Shown here: in pieces, positions 10,650 to 21,907 of the stretch
Layout of the letters: every line of letters starts with the position of its first letter
Numbering within the stretch: position 1 is the stretch's first letter
Origin: Solirubrobacteraceae bacterium
GTDB lineage: Bacteria; Actinomycetota; Thermoleophilia; Solirubrobacterales; Solirubrobacteraceae
Direction of reading: 5' to 3'
Length of the DNA stretch: 52,779 nt
Assembly: GCA_017882405.1 (NCBI GenBank)
Contig: JADGPO010000046.1
Span: 1 to 52,779, forward strand
The notes under the pieces: generated by a model
What the model was told of the DNA's origin: nothing
Seen by the model: only the letters and a program-made list of their open reading frames with translations
The model's database searches: none
Program-made: the position numbers and the translations under genes

Positions 10650-11681
10650 TTATTGCAGGTGTTCTAGGACTGCCTGGGTGGCCTCTGCCGTGCCGGCATC
10701 GCCCCCCAGGTCGGGCGTGCGCAGCCCGTCGGCGAGCGCACGATCGACGGCCGATTCTACCGCCGCCGCCTCGGTCTCCATGCCAAATCCGTGGCGCAGC
10801 ATCAGCGCCGCCGAGAGGAACATGGCCAGCGGGTTGGCGACGCCCTGCCCGGCGATGTCGGGAGCCGAGCCGTGCACGGGCTCGAACACCCCCGGGGTGG
10901 CGTCGCCCAGCGACGCCGACGGCAGCATCCCCAGCGAGCCGGTCAGCATCGCCGCCTCGTCAGAGAGGATGTCGCCGAACATGTTCTCGGTGACGATCAC
11001 CTCGAACCGAGTGGGCTCCGACACCAGCCGCATCGCGGCGTTGTCGACCAGCAGGTTCTCCAGCTCGATCTCCGGGAACTCCGCGGCATGCAGGTCGCGC
11101 ACCACCTCGCGCCACAGCCGGCTGGTCTCCAGCACGTTGGCCTTGTCGACGCTGGTCACACGCGCGCGCGCTGCGCCGAACGCCACCCGGGCGATCCGCT
11201 CGATCTCCTCACGGGTGTACACGCAGGCGTCCGAGGCGCTGTCGGCCGTGCGGGTCTTCTCGCCGAAGTAGATCCCGCCGGTCAGCTCGCGCACCACCAG
11301 CAGGTCGGTGCCCTCGATGATCTCGCGCCGCAGGGGACTTGCGTCATACAGAGCGGGCAGCGGCTTGACCGGGCGCAGGTTGGCGAACAACCCCAGACCC
11401 TTGCGCAACCCCAGCAGTCCCTGCTCAGGCCGGGGCTTGGCCGGATCCGTGGTGTCCCACTTGGGCCCCCCCACGGCTGCCAGCAGCACGGCGTCGGCGC
11501 CGCGGCAGGCGGCCAACGTCTGCTCGGTCAGCGCGGTGCCGTGGGCATCGATCGCCGCTCCGCCGAACACGTGCTCCTCGTAGTCGAAGTCGGCACCCGC
11601 GGCGCGCAGGACGTGCACCGCGGGAGCGATGATCTCGGGACCGATCCCGTCACCGGGCAGCAGGACGACTCGCGGAGCCAT
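10650..11681 (-). CDS. leuB: 3-isopropylmalate dehydrogenase
   Basis: A 343-residue NAD-dependent beta-decarboxylating dehydrogenase that makes 2-ketoisocaproate in leucine synthesis. VVLLPGDGIGPEI is the N-terminal signature and LLAAVGGPKWD follows. The active site VRELTGGIYFGEK contains the conserved Arg and Tyr. The metal and cofactor region is VTENMFGDILSDEAAMLTGS with EPVHGSAPDIAGQGVANP. Length is typical. It is separated from leuD by a 320-bp stretch that holds a methyltransferase remnant, and is followed closely by ilvE. Confidence 0.97.
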   Translation of the reverse strand: MAPRVVLLPGDGIGPEIIAPAVHVLRAAGADFDYEEHVFGGAAIDAHGTALTEQTLAACRGADAVLLAAVGGPKWDTTDPAKPRPEQGLLGLRKGLGLFANLRPVKPLPALYDASPLRREIIEGTDLLVVRELTGGIYFGEKTRTADSASDACVYTREEIERIARVAFGAARARVTSVDKANVLETSRLWREVVRDLHAAEFPEIELENLLVDNAAMRLVSEPTRFEVIVTENMFGDILSDEAAMLTGSLGMLPSASLGDATPGVFEPVHGSAPDIAGQGVANPLAMFLSAALMLRHGFGMETEAAAVESAVDRALADGLRTPDLGGDAGTAEATQAVLEHLQ

Positions 11682-11697
11682 GGAGCGCGGCAGCGTA

Positions 11698-12019
11698 CTA
11701 AGCGGGTCGCCGAGCGGTCATGTTCAGGCGCACGTAGTCCAGCACCACGGGCCGGTCCAGCCGGTCCATGACGGTGTCGACGAACCGCTCGCGCAGCTGT
11801 TCGGGAAGCGGATCGAGGTGGCGCACCAGGCAGACGGTGGCGATGAACGGCCGCGGCTCCTCGAGCTCGGTCGGCCGGTCCTGCAGCCACGTGGAGACGT
11901 CCGTGAAGCCGGCCCGCTGCAGTCGCTCGGCGGTCTCCTCGGCGCTCGCGTAGTTCCACGGCCGCACCCAGTCGACGAACTTGTAGACCCAGTCAACGTC
12001 GCCGCTGCTGCGGGTTCGC
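11698..12019 (-). pseudogene. C-terminal remnant of a class I SAM-dependent methyltransferase
   Basis: This frame encodes about 105 residues that resemble only the C-terminal part of trans-aconitate-type SAM methyltransferases: RPWNYASAEETAERLQRAGF, then PLPEQLRERFVDTVMDRL and VLDYVRLNMTARRP at the end. The N-terminal Rossmann domain with the SAM-binding GxGxG loop is absent. The homology-like sequence runs straight into the stop of leuD with no ATG; the first GTG in frame is at 11967. I read it as a gene fragment left between leuD and leuB. A short functional protein started at GTG 11967 cannot be excluded. Confidence 0.65.
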
Positions 12020-12583
12020 TCATAGCGTTGTGGTCACTGGACCGGACCGCTCCCGTCGGCGCTCGTAGTCGTCGATCCCCTCGCTGTCTTCGGACATCGT
12101 CACCGCGATGTCGTCGAGGCCATTGAGCAGCCGGTGCTTGATCTCCCAGTCGATCTCGAAGCTCGCCGTACCTCCCGGCCAGCGCACTTCCTGAGACTGC
12201 AGATCGACCTGGGCCTCGCCCGCTTGCGCGATCGAGGCACATTCATCTGCGGTCAACTGGACGGGCAGCAAACCGACCTTGGTGGCGTTGGAGCGGAAGA
12301 TGTCGGCAAAGCTAGGAGCAATGACCGTCTCGAAGCCGTAGTCCTCAAGCGCCCAGGCGGCATGCTCGCGACTGGAGCCGCAGCCGAAGTTGGCCCCGCT
12401 GACGAGGATCGGGTTGGATGGAAGATGCCATCCCGGTTCCTTCATCCAGTCGAAGAACAGGAACTCCCCGAATCCGGTTCGCGCGATTCGCTTGAGGAAC
12501 TGCTTGGGGATGATCTGGTCGGTGTCGACATCGTCGCGGTCCAGTACGGACACCTGTCCAGTGATCGTCTCGATCGCTTTCAT
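12020..12583 (-). CDS. leuD: 3-isopropylmalate dehydratase small subunit
   Basis: A 187-residue swivel-domain subunit of isopropylmalate isomerase, which works with LeuC. Landmarks are [38 protein letters not shown] with the substrate-binding SSRE loop, and [20 protein letters not shown]. The ATG at 12583 overlaps the leuC stop as ATGA, so the two subunits are translationally coupled. Length is normal for the bacterial type. Confidence 0.97.
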   Translation of the reverse strand: MKAIETITGQVSVLDRDDVDTDQIIPKQFLKRIARTGFGEFLFFDWMKEPGWHLPSNPILVSGANFGCGSSREHAAWALEDYGFETVIAPSFADIFRSNATKVGLLPVQLTADECASIAQAGEAQVDLQSQEVRWPGGTASFEIDWEIKHRLLNGLDDIAVTMSEDSEGIDDYERRRERSGPVTTTL

Positions 12584-13941
12584 GATGCCTCCCAGCTTCG
12601 AATGTCGACGAAGTGACCCTCGATCGCGGCTGCGGCCGCCATCTGTGGTGACACCAGGTGCGAGCGTGAGCCCCGCCCCTGGCGCCCTTCGAAATTACGG
12701 TTGGATGTCGATGCCACCCGCTCGCCCGGGGCGGCGATGTCCGGGTTCATCCCCAGGCACATCGAGCAGCCGGCGTCGCGCCACTCGAAGCCGGCCCGCC
12801 GGAAGACCTCGTCGAGACCCTCGCGCTCGGCCTGGACCTTGACCTGCTGCGAACCGGGAACCACCATCGCATGGACGCCCTCGGCGACCCGATGGCCCCC
12901 CACCACCTCGGCCGCGGCCCGCAGATCGCCGATGCGCGAATTCGTGCACGACCCGATGAACACCCGGTCCAGCCTGATCTCCTGGATCGGCGTCCCCGGG
13001 CTCAGGTCCATGTAGTGAAGCGCCCGCTCGTCCTGATCGGTGGACGGGTCGGGGACGGCGTCTGAAACCTGCACCACCATCCCCGGAGTCGTACCCCAGG
13101 TCACCATCGGGCTGACCGCCGCGGCGTCGACCACGATCTCGCGATCGAACGACGCGCCCTCCTCGGTGTGCAGCGATCGCCACGCGTCGGGCACCTCAGC
13201 GGGGGCTCCGGGGCGGCCGAGAACCCACTCGAACGTCGTCTCGTCAGGAGCGATCATTCCGGCGCGACCGCCGGCTTCGATGGTCATGTTGCACACGGTC
13301 ATCCTGCCCTCCATGGAGAGCGCGCGGATTGCCGGCCCCGCGAACTCGACAACATGGCCGACCGCGCCGGCGACACCGATCTGACCGATCGTCGACAGGA
13401 TCAGATCCTTGGCGGTGACCCCGAAGCCGAGCTCGCCGTCATTGCGGATGCGTAGCGACTTGGGCTTGGCCTGGACCAGGCACTGGGTGGCCAGCACGTG
13501 CTCCACCTCGCTGGTGCCGATCCCAAAGGCGAGCGATCCGAACGCTCCGTGCGTAGCGGTGTGCGAATCGCCGCACACGATCGTCATGCCGGGCTGGGTG
13601 ACCCCCAGCTCAGGCCCGATGACATGCACGATCCCCTGGTGGGCGGAGCCCAGCGAGTACAGTGGGACGCCGAACTCGGCGCAGTTGCGCTCGAGCGTCT
13701 GTACCTGCACGCGGGAGAGCTCATCACGGATCTGGGCGGCGGCGTGCGTGCCATCCGTGGGGACGTTGTGGTCGACGGTCGCCAGCGTGCGGTCGGGACG
13801 CCGGACCTGACGACCTCCTAGGCGCAGCCCCTCGAACGCCTGCGGGCTGGTCACCTCATGAACGAGATGCAGGTCGATGTAGAGAAGGCTGTGCGAGACC
13901 TCGTGGGACCGCCAGATCTTGTCGAACAGGCTCTCAGCCAT
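12580..13941 (-). CDS. leuC: 3-isopropylmalate dehydratase large subunit
   Basis: A 453-residue aconitase-family subunit carrying the 4Fe-4S cluster for isopropylmalate isomerisation. [26 protein letters not shown] and [20 protein letters not shown] are the N-terminal landmarks. Cluster cysteines are seen in [13 protein letters not shown] and in [11 protein letters not shown]. The C-terminal [19 protein letters not shown] is complete. The ATG at 13941 begins the usual [10 protein letters not shown], with a purine-rich AGAGAGAG stretch upstream. The gene begins 17 nt after the XRE regulator and is coupled to leuD. Confidence 0.97.
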   Translation of the reverse strand: MAESLFDKIWRSHEVSHSLLYIDLHLVHEVTSPQAFEGLRLGGRQVRRPDRTLATVDHNVPTDGTHAAAQIRDELSRVQVQTLERNCAEFGVPLYSLGSAHQGIVHVIGPELGVTQPGMTIVCGDSHTATHGAFGSLAFGIGTSEVEHVLATQCLVQAKPKSLRIRNDGELGFGVTAKDLILSTIGQIGVAGAVGHVVEFAGPAIRALSMEGRMTVCNMTIEAGGRAGMIAPDETTFEWVLGRPGAPAEVPDAWRSLHTEEGASFDREIVVDAAAVSPMVTWGTTPGMVVQVSDAVPDPSTDQDERALHYMDLSPGTPIQEIRLDRVFIGSCTNSRIGDLRAAAEVVGGHRVAEGVHAMVVPGSQQVKVQAEREGLDEVFRRAGFEWRDAGCSMCLGMNPDIAAPGERVASTSNRNFEGRQGRGSRSHLVSPQMAAAAAIEGHFVDIRSWEAS

Positions 13942-13958
13942 AACGGCTCTCTCTCTTT

Positions 13959-14564
13959 CTAGCTGCGACGCAGGCCGGCGCTCACCACGGCGAGCAGGAC
14001 CGCGTCGATATCTCCGGGGTTCTCGAAATGGTGCGAAAGGTCGGCATCGAAGGTCACACAGTCGCCCGCGCTCAGCTCGTGGCGCGCGCCGTCGCACACC
14101 AGCATCACCGCTCCGGACTCCACCAGCGCGGTCTCGCGGCTGCCCGGCTCGTGCATCGGCGGATCGCCCGGACCGCCCGTGACGGCGCCCGCGGCCAGCT
14201 GGTGGCGCGACAGCTCGGCCCGCTGGCCGGGCAGTGGCGGGGTGAGGATCTCGTAGCGATGGCCGGCCGCCCCGCTCGGTCCCATCCGCCGCTCGTCGCG
14301 GCGCACCACGCTGACGGCGCCGCCCTCGTCCAGGCGCAGCAGCTGCGAGAGCCGCAGCTCCAGGCCATGGGCGATGCGGGTGGCGACCTGCAGCGTCGGA
14401 CTGGTCTCGCCCCGCTCCACCTGCGACAGCATCGGCGCGCTCACCCCCGAGCGCTCCGCCAGGTCACGCAGAGACCAATCCGCCGCCTCGCGCAGGGCGC
14501 GCACGCGCGCACCCAGTGCCTCGGGGGCCGCTGCGTAACGCTCCGCGGGTTCGGTCATCGCCAT
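13959..14564 (-). CDS. XRE-family transcriptional regulator with C-terminal cupin domain
   Basis: A 201-residue DNA-binding protein. Residues about 15-70 form a helix-turn-helix of the XRE type ([20 protein letters not shown], then [18 protein letters not shown]). Residues about 120-195 form a small cupin beta-barrel ([20 protein letters not shown]) that in this family binds a small-molecule effector. ATG 14564 and ATG 14558 are both possible starts. It is the first gene before leuC, 17 nt away, so it is probably cotranscribed with the leu genes and may control them or itself; that is inference from position. A 16-bp inverted repeat just upstream is a candidate operator. Confidence 0.88.
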   Translation of the reverse strand: MAMTEPAERYAAAPEALGARVRALREAADWSLRDLAERSGVSAPMLSQVERGETSPTLQVATRIAHGLELRLSQLLRLDEGGAVSVVRRDERRMGPSGAAGHRYEILTPPLPGQRAELSRHQLAAGAVTGGPGDPPMHEPGSRETALVESGAVMLVCDGARHELSAGDCVTFDADLSHHFENPGDIDAVLLAVVSAGLRRS

Positions 14565-14571
14565 GCGCCGC

Positions 14572-14587
14572 GTACGCTATCACGTAC
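14572..14587. promoter_or_regulatory. Inverted repeat upstream of the XRE-cupin gene, candidate operator
   Basis: GTACG and CGTAC flank a 6-bp centre (CTATCA), giving a perfect 5+5 dyad. It starts 8 bp upstream of the regulator's start codon and lies in the short divergent gap to the patatin gene, where a self-binding XRE regulator would be expected to act. No footprint-type evidence can be had from sequence alone. Confidence 0.4.
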
Positions 14588-14647
14588 AAACGTCTGTAGC
14601 GGCACGAGGCGCGCCCCGACACGACCGCGCCGGATAGCCTGGCAGCT

Positions 14648-15574
14648 ATGCGAACCCGGCCCGACGTGCTCGTGCTCGGCGGCGGTGGCGTGCTCGGCGA
14701 GGCCTGGATGATGGGCGTCCTGGCCGGTATCGAGGACGCCGCCGGCGTGGACCTGCGCGACTGCGAGTCGTTCGTGGGCACATCCGCGGGCGCGATCGTG
14801 GCCGCGCACCTGGCCGCCGGCAGCTCCCCGCGCCGCCCGTCGTCGGTCGGCACCGAGCTGGAGATCGGCGGCACCGGCCCGGCGCGCGGCCTGGCCGTGG
14901 CGGCGGTCGCAGCCGCCCGGCGCGCCGGCGGCGCGGCCCTGGCCGCGAGCGCGACCTTCGCGCCGCTGGCTCTCGGGGTGGCGGCCCCGGGAGGCGCGCT
15001 CGTGCGCGCGCTGCTGCTGCGGGGTCTCCCCCGCCCGCCGGACACGCTGTCCTCGCTGCGCGATCAGGTGCAACGGTCGGGAGCACGCTTCGACGGGCGT
15101 CTGCGGGTGGCGACGGTCGACCGGCGCTCCGGGCGCCGGGTCGTGTTCGGCAGCCCGCGAGCTCCGAACGCCACCGTCGCCGAGGCGGTGGAGGCGTCGT
15201 GCACGGTCCCGTGGCTGTTCGCCCCGGTGACGATCAGCGGGCGCGAGTACGTCGACGGCTGCGTGTGGTCGCCCACCAATCTCGACGCCGCCCCGGCCGG
15301 CCGCGAGACCCACGTGCTCTGCCTGAACCCCACGGCCAGCCTCGGCACCGGCTCCACGCTGCTGGCCGTGATGCGCAACGTGGCTCGCTCGGCGGTCTCG
15401 GTCGAGGCCCTGGCGCTGCGGCGACGGGGCGCGCGCGTGCGCACGATCGCCCCCAACGTGGAGAGCGCCGCCGCGATGGGCTCCGACTTCATGGACTCCG
15501 AGCCCCGCATCCGCGTGCTGGCTTCCGGCTATCGCCAGGGGCTGCTCGTGGCCGCCGACGGCCACGGCTGGTAG
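14648..15574 (+). CDS. Patatin-like phospholipase family protein
   Basis: A 308-residue acyl hydrolase-like protein. The oxyanion hole VLGGGGVLGEAW lies near residue 10, the nucleophile elbow FVGTSAGAIVAAHLA near residue 48, and the catalytic Asp in YVDGCVWSPTNLDA near residue 200. That gives the complete Ser-Asp dyad of the patatin fold. An Ala/Arg-rich insert of about 50 residues sits between the elbow and the Asp motif. There is no clear signal peptide. The gene is divergent from the XRE regulator and ends 14 bp before the convergent leuA stop. Lipid substrate and biological role cannot be told from the sequence. Confidence 0.88.
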   Translation: MRTRPDVLVLGGGGVLGEAWMMGVLAGIEDAAGVDLRDCESFVGTSAGAIVAAHLAAGSSPRRPSSVGTELEIGGTGPARGLAVAAVAAARRAGGAALAASATFAPLALGVAAPGGALVRALLLRGLPRPPDTLSSLRDQVQRSGARFDGRLRVATVDRRSGRRVVFGSPRAPNATVAEAVEASCTVPWLFAPVTISGREYVDGCVWSPTNLDAAPAGRETHVLCLNPTASLGTGSTLLAVMRNVARSAVSVEALALRRRGARVRTIAPNVESAAAMGSDFMDSEPRIRVLASGYRQGLLVAADGHGW

Positions 15575-15588
15575 CCCGCGCGCCCGGG

Positions 15589-17178
15589 CTACGGGGCGCG
15601 AACCACCTCCGGGACCTCGCTCTCGGCGGCCGCCTTCTCGGCGAGCATGCCTTGGCGACGGACCGCGTTGGAGAGCGCGCGCACGTAGGCGCTCGCCCCC
15701 GCCTCGAGGATGTCGGTGGAGACTCCCTGGCCGGATCCGGTGACCCCTCCGACCTCCAGCACGACGGAGGTCTCGCCGAGCGCGTCATGGCCACCGGTGA
15801 CGGCGTCGACGCGGAACTCCCTGAGCTTGGCGTCGACCGCGGTGGCGGCGTTGATGGCATGGAAGATCGCGTCCACCGGACCGTCGCCGGTGAACGAGCC
15901 GACCAGCTCCTCGCCGTCGGGCCCGAGGACCGCCACGGTGGCGTGCGGCGGCCGGCGCGAGGAGGCCGCGACGTCGAACCACTGCAGCGTGTAGCCGGCG
16001 ATCTCGGAGCGCAGCTCGTCGGTGACCAGCGCCTCCAAGTCCATCGCCGTGACCTGCTTCTTCTTGTCCGCGATCTCCTTGAAGCGCTTGAAGGCCGTGT
16101 TGAGCGTCTGGCCGGTCAGCTCGAAGCCCAGCTCGGTCAGCGCCTGCTGCAGCGCGTGACGGCCGGAGTGCTTGCCGAGCACGATCGAGTTGACGTCGTC
16201 GAGGCCGACCGTGCTGGCGTCAATGATCTCGTAGGTGCTGCGCTCCTTGAGCACGCCGTCCTGGTGAATGCCGGACTCGTGCGCGAAGGCGTTGCGGCCG
16301 ACGATCGCCTTGTTGGGCGCCACCGCGTAGCCCGTCAGGCGCGACACCATGCGCGAGGTCCGGGCGATCTCCCGCGTCACCGCGCCCGTGGTCAGGCCGA
16401 TGTCGTCCTGCCGCGTGTGCAGCAGCATGATGATCTCCTCGATCGAGGCGTTGCCCGCCCGCTCACCGATCCCGTTGACCGCGCACTCGACCTGCCGCGC
16501 GCCGGCCTGCAGCCCGGCGAACGAGTTGGCCACCGCCAGGCCCAGGTCGTCGTGGCAGTGCACCGAGAGCACCACGTCGTGCAGGGCCGGGACGCGCTCG
16601 TAGAGGCCGCGCAGGAGCTCCGCGTACTCGCGGGGCATCGTGTAGCCGACGGTGTCGGGGATGTTGATCGTGGTGGCGCCCTCGTCGATCGCGATCTGGA
16701 CGACCTCGGCGGTGTAGTCCAGATCGGCGCGGGTGGCGTCCATCGGGGAGAACTCCACGTCGTCGAGGTACTGCTTGGCGTGCGCGACGGCGGCGCGGGC
16801 CTGGCCCTTGACGTCCTCGCGCGTGCTCTGCAGCTGGTGCTTGATGTGGATGTCCGAGGTGGAGACGAACGTGTGGATGCGCGGCCGGTCGGCGTCCCTG
16901 ACGGCGTTGTACGCGGCGTCGATGTCGCCCACGTGGGTGCGGGCCAGACCGGCGATCACCGGGCCTCCAACCGTCCGGGCGATCGTCTGCACCGCCTCGA
17001 AGTCTCCGGGCGAGGTGATCGGGAAGCCGGCCTCGATCACGTCCACCCCGAGCCGCGCCAGCTGCTGGGCGATCTCCAGCTTCTCCTGCGTGTTGAGCGA
17101 GATGCCCGGCGACTGCTCGCCGTCACGCAGCGTCGTGTCGAAGATCAGTACTCGATTGGGGTCGTCCGGCCTGCTCAT
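15589..17178 (-). CDS. leuA: 2-isopropylmalate synthase
   Basis: A 529-residue enzyme that condenses 2-ketoisovalerate with acetyl-CoA, the committed step of leucine synthesis. IFDTTLRDGEQSPGISLN, EAGFPITSPGDFEAV, SVHCHDDLGLAVANS with metal-binding His residues, and GIGERAGNASIEEI are typical. The flexible subdomain RNAFAHESGIHQDGVLK is present. The C-terminal regulatory domain, which binds leucine for feedback inhibition, is complete (VTGSGQGVSTDILEAGASA). The ATG at 17178 has an AAGGAG Shine-Dalgarno 6-7 nt upstream. It is preceded by a Leu-codon-rich leader peptide and stands apart from leuCDB. Confidence 0.97.
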   Translation of the reverse strand: MSRPDDPNRVLIFDTTLRDGEQSPGISLNTQEKLEIAQQLARLGVDVIEAGFPITSPGDFEAVQTIARTVGGPVIAGLARTHVGDIDAAYNAVRDADRPRIHTFVSTSDIHIKHQLQSTREDVKGQARAAVAHAKQYLDDVEFSPMDATRADLDYTAEVVQIAIDEGATTINIPDTVGYTMPREYAELLRGLYERVPALHDVVLSVHCHDDLGLAVANSFAGLQAGARQVECAVNGIGERAGNASIEEIIMLLHTRQDDIGLTTGAVTREIARTSRMVSRLTGYAVAPNKAIVGRNAFAHESGIHQDGVLKERSTYEIIDASTVGLDDVNSIVLGKHSGRHALQQALTELGFELTGQTLNTAFKRFKEIADKKKQVTAMDLEALVTDELRSEIAGYTLQWFDVAASSRRPPHATVAVLGPDGEELVGSFTGDGPVDAIFHAINAATAVDAKLREFRVDAVTGGHDALGETSVVLEVGGVTGSGQGVSTDILEAGASAYVRALSNAVRRQGMLAEKAAAESEVPEVVRAP

Positions 17179-17250
17179 GGTCTCTCCTTGAATCTCGAAA
17201 GCTTTGCTCTTCTCGGTGCTGGTTCGCGGCTACGTGCGGCCGCCGGCGCG
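17179..17250 (-). promoter_or_regulatory. Leader between the leu leader peptide and leuA, candidate attenuator
   Basis: Between the leader-peptide stop and leuA are a GC hairpin (GCGGC at 17239-17243 with GCCGC at 17226-17230) and the leuA Shine-Dalgarno region AAGGAGAG. The Leu-codon run of the leader contains UCUCCU (17273-17278), fully complementary to AGGAGA (17183-17188) in that Shine-Dalgarno region. A second stretch, CUCUCC near the leader start codon, can pair with GGAGAG. No U-run terminator is visible, so control of leuA translation by a ribosome stalling at Leu codons is more likely than transcription termination. The pairing was found by eye; no folding energies were computed. Confidence 0.6.
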
Positions 17251-17307
17251 CTATTCCCCCCGAGGGGGGAGGAGGAGAAGAAGGACGAGTGGGTGGCGGA
17301 GAGCCAT
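17251..17307 (-). CDS. Leucine-rich leader peptide of leuA
   Basis: The minus strand encodes an 18-residue peptide, MALRHPLVLLLLLPPRGE, ending in TAG 72 nt before leuA. Seven of 18 residues are Leu, with five consecutive Leu codons (CTT CTT CTC CTC CTC). Leu-rich leader peptides are the sensing element of leu attenuators in other bacteria, including reported actinobacterial leuA leaders. A candidate promoter ends about 10 nt before the ATG, so the transcript may be leaderless at this peptide; an in-frame GTG three codons upstream is the alternative. A perfect CCCCC-CUCG-GGGGG hairpin lies over the 3' end of the reading frame. Confidence 0.75.
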   Translation of the reverse strand: MALRHPLVLLLLLPPRGE

Positions 17308-17317
17308 CTGGGGCACG

Positions 17318-17347
17318 AGCCTAGCAGCGGCAGGGGCGCGCCGGCAA
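17318..17347 (-). promoter_or_regulatory. Candidate leuA promoter
   Basis: On the minus strand, TTGCCG (17342-17347) matches 4 of 6 bases of the -35 consensus. It is followed after 18 bp by TAGGCT (17318-17323) as -10. Ten bases separate the -10 from the leader-peptide ATG, so initiation would fall at or just before that ATG. The -35 reaches to within 5 bp of the divergent gene starting at 17352. Confidence 0.45.
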
Positions 17348-17351
17348 TGGC

Positions 17352-17999
17352 ATGCTTGCACGCGTGACCCCTGGCAAAGACGTCGCCCGCCGCAGCCGCT
17401 GGCCCTACATCTCGCTGATCCCCTTCGGCTTCGGATCGTGGGCTCCGGTCTACGCCGGGGTCAAGGCGCGCGACTCCAGATGGATCGCGCTGGGGCTGCT
17501 GTGGACGGTGCTGATCGTGGTCGCGCTGATCATCTCCGGCGGCCATGGACACGGCAACGACAGCCTCGTCGGGGCGCTGGCGATCGTGTCCTGGGTGGGT
17601 GGGATCGCGACCTCGTTCTCGATCCGTGGTGCGTACGAGCAGCGGATGGGCTCGTCCCTGCTGCGCGCCGCCGAGATGGGCGAGCAACGGCTGCGCGAGC
17701 GCCAGGCGGCCCTGAAGATCGCCGGCGACAGGCCGGACCTGGCTCGTGAGATGGGCATCGGCCGCCCCGACGTCAAGGGCGCCGCCGCCGCCGGGCTGGT
17801 CGACGTCAACAACGCGTCGGTCACCGCGCTGCTCGCGCTCCCGCGCGTGGACGGGGACCTCGCCACCGAGATCATCGAGACCCGGGAGAAGGTCAACGGC
17901 TTCACGTCGCTGGAGGACATGGGGGTGGCCATGGACCTCGCCGGCGACGTGGTGGAGGCGCTGCGCGGCGCGGTCGTGTTCCTGCCACGAACCTCCTAG
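17352..17999 (+). CDS. Small membrane protein with a C-terminal helix-hairpin-helix (ComEA-like) domain
   Basis: A 215-residue protein. It has two hydrophobic segments (WIALGLLWTVLIVVALIISG and, about 15 residues later, LVGALAIVSWVGGIATSF) and a charged helical linker with ERQAAL-type sequence. It ends in a helix-hairpin-helix: LVDVNNASVTALLALPRVDG with FTSLEDMGVAMDL. In ComEA and related proteins this domain binds DNA, but many membrane proteins carry it with no known DNA role. ATG 17352 and GTG 17364 are both possible starts. The gene is divergent from leuA and convergent with serA, with 10 bp between stops. Function not assigned. Confidence 0.75.
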   Translation: MLARVTPGKDVARRSRWPYISLIPFGFGSWAPVYAGVKARDSRWIALGLLWTVLIVVALIISGGHGHGNDSLVGALAIVSWVGGIATSFSIRGAYEQRMGSSLLRAAEMGEQRLRERQAALKIAGDRPDLAREMGIGRPDVKGAAAAGLVDVNNASVTALLALPRVDGDLATEIIETREKVNGFTSLEDMGVAMDLAGDVVEALRGAVVFLPRTS

Positions 18000-18009
18000 C
18001 GGCGGGCCA

Positions 18010-20825
<2,816 letters not shown>

Positions 20826-20891
20826 TCAGCCCACCTTCTCGCGCCAGTTACGACAGCCCAGCCGATTGTAACCGCGCGCTGGGGCGCGCCC

Positions 20892-21887
20892 TCACTCCTG
20901 CCACTCGGTGTCGATCCAGTCCATCTGCTCACGCAGGCCCTTGCCCACGACCTCCACCTGGTGCCCAGCCTGCTCGGAGCGCATGCGCTTGAAGTTCTCC
21001 TGACCGGCCCGATTCTCGGCGATCCACTCGCGCGCGAAGTCGCCCGACTGGATCTCCGAAAGGATCTGCTTCATCGCCGCCCGCGTCTCCTCGCCGATGA
21101 TCCGCGGCCCGCGGGTCATGTCGCCGTATTCGGCGGTGTTGGAGATCGAGTAGCGCATGCCGCTGATCCCCTTCTCGTACATCAGGTCGACGATCAGCTT
21201 GAGCTCGTGCAGGACCTCGAAGTAGGCCAGGCGCTCGTCGTAGCCGGCCTCGGTGAGGGTCTCGTAGCCGGCGCGGACCAGCTCGGTCACGCCGCCGCAC
21301 AGCACGGCCTGCTCGCCGAACAGGTCGGTCTCGGTCTCGTCCTTGAAGGTGGTCTCGATGACGCCGCCGCGGGTGCCGCCGATGCCCTTGGCATAGGCGA
21401 GCGCGACGCCCAGCGCGTCGCCCGAGGCGTCCTGGGCCACGGCCACCAGGCAGGGCACGCCGGACCCCTCCTGGTACTGGCGTCGCACCAGGTGCCCGGG
21501 GCCCTTGGGCGCCACCAGCGCCACGTCGACATCCGGCGGAGGGACGATCTGCTCGTAGTGGATCGAGAAGCCGTGGCCGAACATCAGCGTGTCGCCGGGC
21601 GCGATGCCGTCCTTGAGACCGGCATCCCAGATCTGGCCGTGCAGCTCGTCGGGAGCCAGCACCATCACGATGTCGCCCTCCGACGCGGCGTCGGCCGGCT
21701 CCATCACCTTCAGCCCGTGGGCCTTGGCCTTCTCGACGCTGGGCGAGCCCGAGCGCAGACCGACGACGACGTCTACGCCGGAGTCCTGCAGGTTGAGCGC
21801 GTGGGCGTGGCCCTGCGAGCCGTAGCCGATGATCGCGACGGTCTTGCCGTCGAGCTTGTGGAGGTCTGCGTCGTCGTCATAGAACAT
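20892..21887 (-). CDS. ilvC: Ketol-acid reductoisomerase (class I)
   Basis: A 331-residue NADPH- and Mg-dependent enzyme of valine and isoleucine synthesis. The Rossmann loop is [36 protein letters not shown] and [16 protein letters not shown] carry the acidic Mg ligands, and [13 protein letters not shown] is the substrate region. Length fits the short class I form. The start is 20 nt after the LysM/transglycosylase stop, with no room for an ordinary promoter unless it lies inside that gene. It therefore may be read through from it, an odd pairing. Confidence 0.97.
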   Translation of the reverse strand: MFYDDDADLHKLDGKTVAIIGYGSQGHAHALNLQDSGVDVVVGLRSGSPSVEKAKAHGLKVMEPADAASEGDIVMVLAPDELHGQIWDAGLKDGIAPGDTLMFGHGFSIHYEQIVPPPDVDVALVAPKGPGHLVRRQYQEGSGVPCLVAVAQDASGDALGVALAYAKGIGGTRGGVIETTFKDETETDLFGEQAVLCGGVTELVRAGYETLTEAGYDERLAYFEVLHELKLIVDLMYEKGISGMRYSISNTAEYGDMTRGPRIIGEETRAAMKQILSEIQSGDFAREWIAENRAGQENFKRMRSEQAGHQVEVVGKGLREQMDWIDTEWQE

Positions 21888-21907
21888 GAATCCAGCCTAC
21901 AAGGCGG

